A stretch of DNA of 64,000 nucleotides from NCBI GenBank assembly GCA_963832245.1, contig CAWHTG010000004.1, positions 2,666,001 to 2,730,000 on the forward strand. Direction: 5' to 3'. Positions 26,512-35,841 of this stretch are shown here, piece by piece. The translations under genes and the position numbers were made by a program. The notes under the pieces were generated by a model. That model was given only the letters and a program-made list of their open reading frames with translations. It had not been told where the DNA came from and searched no databases. Origin of the DNA: JABDBE01 sp963832245 (GTDB lineage Bacteria > Acidobacteriota > Terriglobia > Terriglobales > Acidobacteriaceae). Numbering within the stretch: position 1 is the stretch's first letter; each line of letters begins with the position of its first letter.

Positions 26512-28155
26512 ATGCGCTCGCTAACAGCGTTCTTCGTGCTTCTGGTCGTTTTCATGTCGCCAGGTTGGCTCATCGCCCAAGGCACGCCACCCGTGAGCAA
26601 GACCGAAGGGTCGACCCCCGCGGGCGCTACCAAGGAAGAGGTCAACCAGCTGCGCAGCGAGGTTGCGGCGCAACGCAAGACCATCGAGGAGTTGAAAGCG
26701 ATGGTCCAGCAACTGGTCGACGCCAAGGCGCAACCGGCCAACGAAAATTCTGCCGCCGTGAAGCCTGTGGCCGACCCCAGCTCCTTCGGTGCCAGCGTGC
26801 AACCGGTAAATACTGGCCTGAGCGACGGCGTCCGCTTGGTGAACACGGTTCTCATCCAGCCTGATCCTGGAATCGAAGCTGCCATGATCAACCAGGCAAA
26901 GCCTGCGGCTGAGCCCAAGAAGGACGCGCCGCTTACAGCCGGATGGAACGGCGAGCACTTTTTCATCAGAAGCGCCGATGGCCAGTTCCAGATCATGCCA
27001 TACGGCTACGTCGATATCGACTATCGCGCCTACAAAGGCGATGGCGCTCCCGCAGATACGTTCGTGATCCGTCGCGCTCGTTTCGGATTCCAGGGCAACT
27101 ACGGCTCCCACTTCGACTACGCGATTCTGACCGACGCTAACTCCACCACCGGTGCGATTGTTCGGGACGTTTATCTCAACGTCAGAATCAGGCCCGAGTT
27201 CCAATTCCAGGCGGGCCAATTCAAAGAGCCCTTCGCTCAGGAAACCGGTATCGGCGCCACCAACCTGGATTTCGTCGAACGCGGCTTGCAGTCGCTCCTG
27301 TACCCCTGCGTCGGCACCGCCTATCGCTGCCCCGGCATGACCCTTCACGGAGATATCGATGGCGGCGTTATGCAGTGGTGGGCCGGTGCCTTCAACGGCC
27401 GCAACGGCGTTACCGCCAACGCCACCAACGAGCCCGAGTTCGTCGGAAGACTGCGTTTTTATCCTTGGCGCAAGAGCAAGAGCGATTTGTTCAAGCAACT
27501 CGCTTTTGGCGGCTCCATAAGCCACAGCCGCTCCCGGGGACTTTCCGGAGACCTGAGCTTCAGTGGGACGATTCCCGACAACACCTACGCTTTCTTTCCT
27601 CAGCTGAGGATCAACGGTCCCATCGAGCGCTACGAGGGTGAATTCACCTACATCAACTCGGCGTTCGCGCTGCGCGGCGAATATGTGCAACTGCAGGAGC
27701 AGCGCTACGGCGTAGGGTCCGAGCAGGTCGGTGGCTTGGGTTTCCTGACTCTTCCCGGCGTCGGGGCCAAGGCTTGGAATGCCGGCGCCACATATCTGCT
27801 CACCGGCGAGAAACGGCCCGAAAACGGCACTCCTCGCGTCAAGCGTCCGCTACTTGGCCCAGATACTCCAGGAGGCAAAGGACGCGGCTGGGGCGCATGG
27901 GAGCTCGGTGCGCGCTACTCCGGCATTCAGGCCAACGCACCCGCTGCGAACTTCCTGAACATTTATACGCCGGGGTTTGTTCCAGCCTACAACTATCACA
28001 CCGACCAGTTCACGTTTGGGGTCAACTGGTACCTGAATTATTGGATCAAATACCAGTTCAACGTCAACATTAATCAACTGAAACAGCCCAGCGTTACCGG
28101 GCAAGAGCCGCAGAATTTCTACGGCTTGATGCAGGAGTTGCAGTTCCGCTTCTGA
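26512..28155 (+). CDS. OprO/OprP-type outer membrane porin
   Basis: A 547-residue exported protein: signal peptide (residues 1-22, ending WLIAQG), a coiled-coil stretch with heptads (EEVNQLRSEVAAQRKTIEEL, ~38-62) likely for trimerisation, a variable linker, then a beta-barrel of the phosphate-selective porin type (YGYVDIDYRAYKGDG; RRARFGFQGNYG; AGQFKEPFAQE; C-terminal strand ending LQFRF). The ATG at 26512 is preceded by AAAGGAA and begins the signal peptide; the frame is open from 26449. The family passes anions, classically phosphate or polyphosphate. An orphan PstS lies 4 kb downstream. With the oxalate island next door, a dicarboxylate substrate is equally possible. Confidence 0.88.
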   Translation: MRSLTAFFVLLVVFMSPGWLIAQGTPPVSKTEGSTPAGATKEEVNQLRSEVAAQRKTIEELKAMVQQLVDAKAQPANENSAAVKPVADPSSFGASVQPVNTGLSDGVRLVNTVLIQPDPGIEAAMINQAKPAAEPKKDAPLTAGWNGEHFFIRSADGQFQIMPYGYVDIDYRAYKGDGAPADTFVIRRARFGFQGNYGSHFDYAILTDANSTTGAIVRDVYLNVRIRPEFQFQAGQFKEPFAQETGIGATNLDFVERGLQSLLYPCVGTAYRCPGMTLHGDIDGGVMQWWAGAFNGRNGVTANATNEPEFVGRLRFYPWRKSKSDLFKQLAFGGSISHSRSRGLSGDLSFSGTIPDNTYAFFPQLRINGPIERYEGEFTYINSAFALRGEYVQLQEQRYGVGSEQVGGLGFLTLPGVGAKAWNAGATYLLTGEKRPENGTPRVKRPLLGPDTPGGKGRGWGAWELGARYSGIQANAPAANFLNIYTPGFVPAYNYHTDQFTFGVNWYLNYWIKYQFNVNINQLKQPSVTGQEPQNFYGLMQELQFRF

Positions 28156-28255
28156 GATCTGCTTGGAGCGGTGGCGAGGGTGCGGGTACGGTTTTTATTT
28201 GTGCGCCAGGGCTGGTTGCAGCTGCTCTGAAGGGAAAATTGCAGGAGGAGATTCG

Positions 28256-30157
28256 ATGAGATCGAAAATTCTGCTTACTGTTCTTCTCACGGCGTTGTTT
28301 CTGATTGCGAGCGGCTGCGGGAACGTGAAGAACTGTCCCGTGTGCGGTACCACCACCGCCGACGGTTACGCCGACATCGTGAACATTACGGTGCCCGAGC
28401 ACAATCCCACTGGCGAACCTGGCGGTCCGTTCAACTCCTTCGACATAAGCTGGCTCAACAGCGCTACGCACCGGGACTACGTCTCGGATCGCATTGGACT
28501 GGCAGTGGTCGTCGTGGACACCAACCAAAATATCGCGATCAATGCCATTCAGGGCAGCAATGCCGTGACCAATGCGGGAAATGCGGCCAGCCCGTGCAAC
28601 CCCACCATACCGCCCCAGGTTGACGTTGTTGGAAACTTTACCCGCTTCGGATGCCGCAATGCTCCCTTCCACCTCATTTCGGGCTTCGGTGCGAACGGCA
28701 ATTTCGGCGGATTCCCCGGCGCGCAGTGCTGCGCTTCGCGTGCCAACGGCGTAAATCCTATGTCAGGCCCGGACGGCGAGGAAGTTACACCGGATGGCAA
28801 GACCCTGTTCACTGCTGTTGGCAATGCCAGCGTGGCGGTCTTTGATTTGACCACGACACCGCCGACCGTGCTCGCAACCATACCTACGGGTACATCTGCA
28901 GACTACGACGGACCGCTTGGCATTGGCCCTTGCATCGCCTCCTGGAACGGAGAGGCTGGCTCGGCCGCCACTTGCGGAGACGATCGCGCTGATGAAATGG
29001 CATACGATCCCGTTCACCAGGTGCTTGCAGTCATTAACGGCGACCCCGGATTGCCCTTTGTCACATTCATCGATATGTCCGGCGTCGTCGCCAGAACCAG
29101 TCATTGTTTGCCGATAGTCCCCACGCTCGCCTATGGCCCATACGAAGCCGGTTTCGTCTTAGCCAATTACGGCACCGGCGCTGGATACCCGTTTCAAGGA
29201 TCCGGCTCTGCGATTCCTCAACCTTCGCCCATCTTGGATCCGGGGGTCGCCGGCACTTCGTTTAATCCTCCGAGCTGCATCATTGGACAGATTTACTATG
29301 ACGGCGCAGGCGGCAAGGCTTCGGGCGGAGCAGGACTCAGTGCGGGCGTTCCGGTCGATACCGTTAACAACACGTTCCCCTGCCCCGATCCCTCCAACCC
29401 GCACGTCTTCAGTGGTGTTTCCGGAGGGATAGCCAACGCCAATCCTGTGCTCGGTCTCCCAGGTTTGAGCGGGGTCACGCCCATCGGCACCACCTACACA
29501 ATTCCCTGCCATCACGGGCCGATCGTCGACCAAACCTTGGGTACTTTCTGTAGTCAAACTGCTCCGGCCAGCAGTTGTGCCGGTGCGATAGCGCCGGCCG
29601 GACTGGGCGGCATGGTTTGGAACTCCAACACCGGTCACTTGCTGCAGACGAATGAAAATTGCATCGGTATAACCAACATCGGCTGCGTCGATGAAATCGA
29701 TCCCCGGCTTGGAAACCCGAATGGCCCGGTCGTGGTCAACACCTTCGTGCTGCAGAATTGCATGCCCACCAGCGTCGTTCAGGGTCCGGGTAACAATTTC
29801 CTGGTGGGTTGCGCGGACCATGACGGCGAGGCTTTTCCCCCTAACCTCTTCGTCATCGATGGCACCAGCGGAGCGATTATCAGCGAAATCACTAACGTTG
29901 GTGGTGTTGACGAGACTTGGTACAACCCCGGGGACAACAGGTACTACGTGGCGGCGAGAGACATGCCCAATGGGCCGGTCATGGGCGTGATCGACGCCAA
30001 AACCAATACCTGGCTGCAGAACGTTACCACCAATTCGAACTCGCATAGCATCGCGGTCGATTCCGGCAATAACCACGCGTTTGTGCCCTTACAGGCGGGT
30101 GGAATTTGCACGACGCAGAGCAGCAACGGCTGTATCGGCGTCTACGCTCAACAGTGA
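28256..30157 (+). CDS. secreted lipoprotein, beta-propeller-like, function unknown
   Basis: A 633-residue protein with a lipoprotein signal (hydrophobic residues 5-20, lipobox ASGC, Cys ~21) and many YncE-like segments in which a parameter is followed over sites (VAVFDLTTTPPTVLATIPTG; LFVIDGTSGAIISEI; MGVIDAKTNTWLQNV). It has an unusually high number of Cys (over 20), suggesting disulfides in the periplasm or on the surface. ATG 28256 has GGAGGAG upstream and starts the signal sequence. It follows the porin by 100 bp on the same strand, so the pair may be co-expressed, and a related secreted repeat protein comes next. No enzymatic motif is visible. Confidence 0.75.
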   Translation: MRSKILLTVLLTALFLIASGCGNVKNCPVCGTTTADGYADIVNITVPEHNPTGEPGGPFNSFDISWLNSATHRDYVSDRIGLAVVVVDTNQNIAINAIQGSNAVTNAGNAASPCNPTIPPQVDVVGNFTRFGCRNAPFHLISGFGANGNFGGFPGAQCCASRANGVNPMSGPDGEEVTPDGKTLFTAVGNASVAVFDLTTTPPTVLATIPTGTSADYDGPLGIGPCIASWNGEAGSAATCGDDRADEMAYDPVHQVLAVINGDPGLPFVTFIDMSGVVARTSHCLPIVPTLAYGPYEAGFVLANYGTGAGYPFQGSGSAIPQPSPILDPGVAGTSFNPPSCIIGQIYYDGAGGKASGGAGLSAGVPVDTVNNTFPCPDPSNPHVFSGVSGGIANANPVLGLPGLSGVTPIGTTYTIPCHHGPIVDQTLGTFCSQTAPASSCAGAIAPAGLGGMVWNSNTGHLLQTNENCIGITNIGCVDEIDPRLGNPNGPVVVNTFVLQNCMPTSVVQGPGNNFLVGCADHDGEAFPPNLFVIDGTSGAIISEITNVGGVDETWYNPGDNRYYVAARDMPNGPVMGVIDAKTNTWLQNVTTNSNSHSIAVDSGNNHAFVPLQAGGICTTQSSNGCIGVYAQQ

Positions 30158-30329
30158 TACGAAGCCCCGGATACACTCGCGTGGTTCCGGGGCAGCAATG
30201 AAGGAAAGGCTCCATTCAGATCCTGAGCTCTTGAAAGCTGTGCTATAGTTTCACGCATTAGGCCCAGACCCGAGTTCATTGGTTTCTCTATGACTCTGTG
30301 TCGCTGTGGCGAAGCATTTGGTGTGAATT

Positions 30330-30959
30330 ATGGATGGCATTCGTAGACCCGTCGTACCCGCTGCAATCGTACTTCTTGCGTTCCTCGTGGTTCTCGTCGC
30401 CGTGTCATCTGCCAACGAAACTCCGAAGAAGCCCACAGACGTTCCGGCGACCGTGATCGCGCACCTGCCACTTCCTCAGGCAACGGGGAATCAAATGCTG
30501 CTGCAGAAGGAAGAAGGGAAACAGTATTTGTATGTGCAGCAGGCTTCGAAACAAGGCTTCATGGTGGTAGATGTGAGCAAGCCGGAGAAGCCCACCCTGC
30601 TCAAGCGAACCGCGCAATCGAATCAGGCAACCACCGGCGATCTAGAGATGGTCACGCCGAACGTTGCTATCGCGGAAGCGCCCGAGAAGAAGCCGACCAC
30701 TCTCACCAGCAGCAGCCATCCCACGGAGACCGTGCGTGTGCTGGACTTGAGCGACCCGCGCAATCCCAAAACCATCCAGGAGTTCAACGGCGTCACCAGC
30801 CTGCTTCCCGATGGCGGGCACGGCTTGATCTATCTCACCAACAACCAAGGCTTGTGGATTCTGCGCTACAGCCGGGCGGCATTGTTAGCACCCGCCAAGA
30901 AGAAAAAGCCCTGCGACTCCGAAGCGGAGATCTCCGCCATGCCCCCGGATTGTGACTAA
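30330..30959 (+). CDS. secreted LVIVD-repeat protein
   Basis: A 209-residue protein with an N-terminal TM/signal segment (residues ~9-27) and two visible LVIVD-type beta-propeller repeats (GFMVVDVSKPEKPTLL; TVRVLDLSDPRNPKTI), plus a partial one (GLWILRYS). The C-terminus is Lys- and Cys-containing (KKKKPCDSE). Such repeats form periplasmic or surface propeller blades, but so few cannot close a propeller, so the protein may oligomerise or be shortened. The Shine-Dalgarno is weak. It is the third plus-strand gene after the porin; the function is unknown. Confidence 0.65.
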   Translation: MDGIRRPVVPAAIVLLAFLVVLVAVSSANETPKKPTDVPATVIAHLPLPQATGNQMLLQKEEGKQYLYVQQASKQGFMVVDVSKPEKPTLLKRTAQSNQATTGDLEMVTPNVAIAEAPEKKPTTLTSSSHPTETVRVLDLSDPRNPKTIQEFNGVTSLLPDGGHGLIYLTNNQGLWILRYSRAALLAPAKKKKPCDSEAEISAMPPDCD

Positions 30960-31052
30960 CTAATCTCGATTTACTGCGTGGGACCGGCAGGAGCCGGAAA
31001 CGATGGGATGGGCAAGGTTATTGCCAAGGCTGGCTTCAATCTCAGACAGAAA

Positions 31053-31595
31053 CTATTTGACGTGCGTCTCCTGATAATGCAGTTCCTTCCATTGCCCGGC
31101 GCGCTTCACCCACAATTCCGTGATATACACCCTGGAAAGTCGCACGGCTGATTTAGGCGGAAACTGCAACGTAACTTCGTAGATAACGAAAGCCGCATCC
31201 GGACCCAGCGGAATCAGTTTGTATCCCCACAATGTGTATCGGTCAACATTCCCGTTTGCCAGTTCGTTCAGCGCTTGGAGCTTGGTGCGCTCGCCTTGAC
31301 CATCGACCTCGACGCCCTGATAGTCGTCGGCTAAAAGCTCCGCGTACGCCTTCTTGTCCTTGTTCTTCAGCGCCTCCCATTCGACCTTGATTTTTGCCTG
31401 GAACATCTCCTTGAGAGTCGAATCCGTAGACACGCTGCCGAATTGTTGGCTTTCGCCCGACTTCGGCGGAGTTGCCGGTTCTTGCGCCAACGCCAGAGCC
31501 GTTAACCCCGTGAGACAAGCCAAGACGAAGCAATCTCGCAGTGCCGTTATTCTCAAAACGAAACCGTTCGTATCCAGATCGGCGTCCGCTTCCAA
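31053..31595 (-). CDS. secreted NTF2/SnoaL-like (DUF4440-type) protein
   Basis: A 180-residue protein with a hydrophobic N-terminal segment (DCFVLACLTGLTALALAQ) ending at a signal-peptidase-like ALAQ. It then has an NTF2-like alpha+beta cone: a helix with LKNKDKKAYAELLADDYQGVE, then strands LWGYKLIPLGPDAAFVIYEV and WVKRAGQWKELHYQETH. That is the DUF4440 pattern, a fold used for ligand binding or simple catalysis; no catalytic residues are obvious. The start is uncertain (TTG at 31595, or an inner TTG nearer the signal). It lies 9 bp after pstS on the same strand and is probably co-transcribed with it. Confidence 0.65.
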   Translation of the reverse strand: MEADADLDTNGFVLRITALRDCFVLACLTGLTALALAQEPATPPKSGESQQFGSVSTDSTLKEMFQAKIKVEWEALKNKDKKAYAELLADDYQGVEVDGQGERTKLQALNELANGNVDRYTLWGYKLIPLGPDAAFVIYEVTLQFPPKSAVRLSRVYITELWVKRAGQWKELHYQETHVK

Positions 31596-31604
31596 GACGT
31601 TGCG

Positions 31605-32681
31605 TTATTGCAACTCTTTCGCTTTTTTTCTTACCGCTGCAAGCAACTGCGTAGGCAGTTCGGAATAGCCTTCCTGGACTGCAAACTGCTGGCCATCCGT
31701 ATAGATCCAATTCAAAAGATCAGCTAAGGCCGCTGCGCGAGCAGAATCGGTGGACTTGGTTCGCAAGTAAATCCAGGTGAAACTGGTGATGGGGAAAGAA
31801 TCCGCTCCGGGTGCGTTAGTCAGTGACGCCGAGAAGCCATTCCATCGCGGTTCTTCTACCGCCTTACACGCCTCCGCAATCCCGTCCGCAGAGGCTCTAA
31901 CAAACTTACCGGCGGGATTCAGCACCGCAACCTGAGAGATATTGCCCTTCACCGCATATTGATACTCGACGTAGCCTATCGAACCCGGAGTGTTTTTCAC
32001 CTTTTCCGCCATGTCCGAACTGCGTTCCGCGGGCACGCCGACCGGCCACTTAGGGGAGGGGCTAGTTCCCACTTGGCTGCGAAACTTGGCACTCGTTTTG
32101 GAGAGAAAGTCTGTGAATACAAAGTTCGATCCCTTACCTGCGGGACGGTTGACCACTTGGATTGGGAGATTGGGCAAACTGATCTCCGGATTGAGCTTGG
32201 CAATCGCCGCTGCATTCCAGTTCTTGATCTCCCCGAGAAAGATCTCAGCCAACACTTCCCCCGAAAGCCGAAGCTCCTGATGCACCTCGGGAAGGTTATA
32301 GATAGGCACAATCCCGATCAGCACCACCGGCAGTTCGATCAGACCCTCTTCTTTCCGTTCTTTGTCCGGAAGCTGAGCTTCTCCGGCGCCAAAATCACCC
32401 ACGCCATGAGAGATCTGCTTGATCCCTTCGCTCGTGCCGACCGGAAGATATCGCATCTGAATGTGAGGGTTATGTTTGCCGTACTCCTGCGTCCACCGCG
32501 CATAAAGAGGCGCCGGGACACTCGATCCCGATCCCACTAAAACGACCGCGTCCTGGGCCCGAACCGCGACGCTGTACAACGCGAGAGCAATCATCGGCAA
32601 CAGCCAGATTTGCGAGAGCAAGCGGCGGGGAGAATGTCGCCGCGGCGCACTTCGCGTCGAAAATCTCAGTGGTACCTTCAT
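31605..32681 (-). CDS. phosphate ABC transporter substrate-binding protein, PstS-like
   Basis: A 358-residue periplasmic binding protein: basic N-region and hydrophobic signal (~22-42, ending RAQ), then the PstS fold with GSGSSVPAPLYARW, LPVGTSEGIKQI, GVGDFGAGE, LGEIKNWN, RPAGKGSNFVFTDFLSK and NTPGSIGYVEYQYA. The phosphate-binding Ser/Arg/Asp pattern is largely kept. ATG 32681 has GGAGGAA six bases upstream. No pstC, pstA or pstB is present in the window, so it is an orphan; such proteins may serve a distant permease or act in sensing. An NTF2-like gene follows directly. Confidence 0.88.
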   Translation of the reverse strand: MKVPLRFSTRSAPRRHSPRRLLSQIWLLPMIALALYSVAVRAQDAVVLVGSGSSVPAPLYARWTQEYGKHNPHIQMRYLPVGTSEGIKQISHGVGDFGAGEAQLPDKERKEEGLIELPVVLIGIVPIYNLPEVHQELRLSGEVLAEIFLGEIKNWNAAAIAKLNPEISLPNLPIQVVNRPAGKGSNFVFTDFLSKTSAKFRSQVGTSPSPKWPVGVPAERSSDMAEKVKNTPGSIGYVEYQYAVKGNISQVAVLNPAGKFVRASADGIAEACKAVEEPRWNGFSASLTNAPGADSFPITSFTWIYLRTKSTDSARAAALADLLNWIYTDGQQFAVQEGYSELPTQLLAAVRKKAKELQ

Positions 32682-33046
32682 CGTGTTCCTCCAGGCTGAA
32701 ATTTACGCACTCACCCCGTTGGTCCTCCGATATTACTGAAACCAGCCAATGATAGGTAAGTTACCATCGTTTTGAAGTGAGCCAACCGTGCGATAACTCA
32801 TTGCTATTGTCAGACTAGGAACGGCCATTCACAGGCGGCTGAAAAAGTCCAAGACGGAGAGGTCGCAAAACAGCCTTCCCCTGTAGAGACGTAGCTTGCT
32901 ACGTCTAGCGCCGAAGCGAAGCTTCTGCTCGGCTTCAATGCAGTTGTGAAAGCCTCCAATCAGCGGCGAGTGTTAAGATGCGGAGCGTCTGGACTTCCCG
33001 CGGCGAATCGCGTGAGTCCACTGGGGGAGCGAGAACGAACCAACCT
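32682..33046. other. intergenic region with a palindromic repeat
   Basis: About 365 bases between divergent genes. It holds one copy of the GTAGAGACGTAGC palindrome listed next and the divergent promoters, which I could not place with confidence. Confidence 0.4.
32882..32906. repeat. short palindromic repeat, copy 1 (AGACGTAGC-TT-GCTACGTCT)
   Basis: A 25-bp element with a perfect 9-bp inverted repeat; an identical 25-bp copy lies at 38046-38070. Both are intergenic, just upstream of a gene start. Confidence 0.8.
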
Positions 33047-33868
33047 ATGTCACAAAATGACGCCGAGACTTTAGCTCGGGAACTGATGTCCGCACATGAA
33101 GCCGACCAGATGGTCCCTATTCCTCCCTCCGCCCGCCCCGGCTTCGATCTCAACACAGCTTATGAAGTTGAAGCGACACTCAAGCGGATGCGCGAAGCCG
33201 CTGGATACCGGGCGGTAGGCCGCAAAGTTGGTTATGCCAACAAGGCCATGTGGCGCGTGCTCAAGCTCGAAACCCTGGTCTGGGCCCACATGTACAACGA
33301 TACCGTGCACCACGCGGACAACAACTCCGCCACGCTCACGCTCCCACATCACCGTTCCCTCAAGATCGAACCCGAAATTGTTTTCGGCATGAAGCAGCCG
33401 ATAACGGCTGAAGGCCTTGACGCCACCGCCGCCCTCCAATCCACGGAATGGTTAGCGCTGGGATTCGAAATCATCGACTGCCCCTTTCCAGAATGGAAGT
33501 TTCAACCCAGTGATTTTGTCGCCTCCTTCGGACTGCACGCCGCGCTCGTGATCGGAGAGCGACGTGAGATACGGCCCGACATGATCGCCGGTCTCGTCGA
33601 CCAGTTAGCGCGATTTAAACTGCGCATGTCGAAGCACGGAGAATTCGTAGAAGAAGGATCAGGCAGAAACAGCCTGCGAAGCCCCGCCCTGTGCCTGGCC
33701 GAACTCGGCGCAGCCATCATCCGCCGATTCCCAACCGAGCCACTAAACCCCGGCGAAATCGTCAGCTCCGGAACCCTAACTGCCGGGCATCTAAGCGGGC
33801 AAGGCGATCTCTGGACAGCCGAAGTCGAAGGCCTCTCGCTACCACCGCTGACCCTGCGCCTGACGTGA
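33047..33868 (+). CDS. 2-keto-4-pentenoate hydratase / FAA-hydrolase-family protein
   Basis: A 273-residue soluble protein of the MhpD/HpaH branch of the fumarylacetoacetase superfamily. Features are VGRKVGYANKAMW near the N-terminus, metal-ligand-type acids in KIEPEIVFGM and WLALGFEIIDCPFPEW, a catalytic-type Lys in the N-terminal half, and GEIVSSGTLTAGHLSGQGDLW near the end (shown in part). Enzymes of this group hydrate or decarboxylate 2-oxo acids in aromatic catabolism, but no meta-cleavage genes are nearby, so the substrate is unknown. ATG 33047 fits the family start better than the 5' extension to 32978. It stands alone. Confidence 0.78.
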   Translation: MSQNDAETLARELMSAHEADQMVPIPPSARPGFDLNTAYEVEATLKRMREAAGYRAVGRKVGYANKAMWRVLKLETLVWAHMYNDTVHHADNNSATLTLPHHRSLKIEPEIVFGMKQPITAEGLDATAALQSTEWLALGFEIIDCPFPEWKFQPSDFVASFGLHAALVIGERREIRPDMIAGLVDQLARFKLRMSKHGEFVEEGSGRNSLRSPALCLAELGAAIIRRFPTEPLNPGEIVSSGTLTAGHLSGQGDLWTAEVEGLSLPPLTLRLT

Positions 33869-34170
33869 GCGCCTGCCTCTGGAAGCATCCAAAGTTCGGT
33901 CACCCCGCCCCTCCGTGCGAGTGACCCACAACGCATTCCTGAATTTGTGCATGGTTTCGATGCCCCGAGGCAACCCGGGCAAGCCGATAGGTAATCAAAC
34001 GCCCGCCGGAATCACTAAAGCCGCAACCAAATGGGCTGAGATACAGGCGCGCCTTGCATTCAGTAGGGGAGAATTCACCGAAGCTTCTGATAGACGCCAG
34101 GAAACAGGTCTCGCCCTCACCGCCAGTTCCTAGTCCCAAAACTTGATGATCGCATTCAGGAGTATTGCCA
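33869..34170. other. intergenic region, no gene seen
   Basis: About 300 bases between two same-strand genes; several short frames are open but none has a ribosome site or plausible protein character. Confidence 0.4.
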
Positions 34171-35805
34171 ATGAAAACTCGCGCTGCCTTCGTCTTCCTC
34201 GCCGTGCTCTGTGCTCTCGCTTTTTACCAGGCAGGCGCACCTGCGGGCGCTGCCTCTACAGGTCAGACCACGTCTGTGCTGACTTATCACTACGACAACA
34301 TGCGAACTGGAGCCAATATCACCGAGACGACGTTGAACCCGTCTAACGTGAATGTAAACACGTTCGGAAAGCTTCATTCATTTCCCGTGGACTCGCTTAT
34401 CTACGGACAACCCTTGTACGTTCCGAACCTGCAAATTGCTGGCGGCACTCACAACGTGGTGTTTGTCGTAACCGAGAACAACAGCATTTATGCCTTCGAT
34501 GCCGACGACTACAAGGTTTCCACGCCCCTGTGGCACACCCGCGTTGGTACTCCGGTTCCGTGTAGCGCCAGCCAGCCGGTGCCAGGATCCAACTGCAACT
34601 TGGTGTACCTGACCTCCGTAATCGGTATCACGTCAACTCCGGTCATTGACCTCACTCAGGGGACGCACGGCGCCATCTACGTCGAGGCAAGAACCGACCC
34701 TAACAACGCCGGGAAATACTTCCACATTCTTCATAAGTTTGATCTCTCTACCGGAAAAGACATGTCCGGAAGCCCGGTCGTGATCAGGGGGAGCGTTCGG
34801 GGTAATGGCAAGGACAGCGTCAATGGGATCGTGAGTTTCAACACACATTCAGAGAATGACCGAGGGGCGCTCCTCCTGGCCAATGGCATCGTTTATGTGC
34901 CCTTTGCCTCCATCAACGATGCCCCCATTTTTCACGGCTGGATTTTTGGATACGATGCCACTACCATGACACGGCGTTACGTATTCAACACCACTCCGAA
35001 CAACAGCACCAATGATGGCGGAGACGGTGAGCAAGGCGGAATCTGGAATGGAACAATAACCGCGGACGCGAACAACATCCTCTTCGCCGCCACAGGAAAT
35101 GGGACCTGGGACAATACTGTCGCCGACTGGGGCAATACTTACCTGAGGTTAACTCCGGGCAAAAGCAAGTTGCAGGTGGCCGATTTTTTCACACCGAGAG
35201 CTCTAGCTTTTGACACCCACGACACCGATCTTGGCACCGGCGTCGCGATGCTGTTACCGGATCAAGCCGGTCCGCACGTGATGGTCGGCGCCGACAAGAA
35301 CGGAACCGTGTATCTGGTGAACCGCGACAATATGGGTCAATACCACAGTTCCGGAGATCAAATCCTCCAGGAACTTCCGGGAGCAGTGGGCGTCCATGTA
35401 CATAACGCCGGCGACTGCAACGACACCCATAATGACTGCAACTACAGCACTCCCGCGTACTGGAACGGAAACGTCTATTACTCTGGCGTTAACGATAACG
35501 TGAAAGCCTTCGCAATCGCCAATGCGCAATTGTCAGGCCCCACCTCGAAGTCTCCTTCGACCTATGGCTTTCCCGGAGCCACACCGTCAGTTTCCGCCAA
35601 CGGCACGGCCGATGGGATTCTATGGGTAATTGAGCCCATCAAATCCATACTGCACGCCTACGACGCCACCAACCTGGCGAACGAACTGTACAACAGCGGG
35701 GACTCACTCGGATCCAACACCAAATTCGCCCCACCCACCGTGGTCAACGGCAAGGTTTTCGTGGGCACGAAGAGTGCCGTGGTCGTCTACGGCTTGCTGC
35801 ACTAG
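34171..35805 (+). CDS. secreted PQQ-like beta-propeller protein
   Basis: A 544-residue exported protein: signal peptide (residues 1-~28, ending GAAST), then repeated propeller strands of the PQQ/outer-membrane-assembly type (VFVVTENNSIYAFDAD; GAIYVEARTDP; GWIFGYDATTM; HVMVGADKNGTVYLVNRD; GKVFVGTKSAVVVYGLLH). No quinoprotein dehydrogenase active-site or heme motif is present, so it is more likely a structural or binding protein than an alcohol dehydrogenase. ATG 34171 has AGGAG about 8 bases upstream; a TTG two codons earlier is less likely. A C-terminal fragment of a related gene occurs at 52848-52952. Confidence 0.82.
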   Translation: MKTRAAFVFLAVLCALAFYQAGAPAGAASTGQTTSVLTYHYDNMRTGANITETTLNPSNVNVNTFGKLHSFPVDSLIYGQPLYVPNLQIAGGTHNVVFVVTENNSIYAFDADDYKVSTPLWHTRVGTPVPCSASQPVPGSNCNLVYLTSVIGITSTPVIDLTQGTHGAIYVEARTDPNNAGKYFHILHKFDLSTGKDMSGSPVVIRGSVRGNGKDSVNGIVSFNTHSENDRGALLLANGIVYVPFASINDAPIFHGWIFGYDATTMTRRYVFNTTPNNSTNDGGDGEQGGIWNGTITADANNILFAATGNGTWDNTVADWGNTYLRLTPGKSKLQVADFFTPRALAFDTHDTDLGTGVAMLLPDQAGPHVMVGADKNGTVYLVNRDNMGQYHSSGDQILQELPGAVGVHVHNAGDCNDTHNDCNYSTPAYWNGNVYYSGVNDNVKAFAIANAQLSGPTSKSPSTYGFPGATPSVSANGTADGILWVIEPIKSILHAYDATNLANELYNSGDSLGSNTKFAPPTVVNGKVFVGTKSAVVVYGLLH

Positions 35806-35841
35806 GTTGACCGTACAGCAATAATTATCCGGGTGGGGCCT

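Noticed and set aside
26226..26864. 212-residue ORF overlapping the porin start
   Set aside because: Overlaps the signal peptide and coiled coil of a clear porin in another frame; composition is that of a shadow.
34171..35805. PQQ-dependent alcohol dehydrogenase
   Set aside because: Propeller repeats only; no disulfide-ring, Ca/Ln-binding Asp pair or heme motif that I can see.
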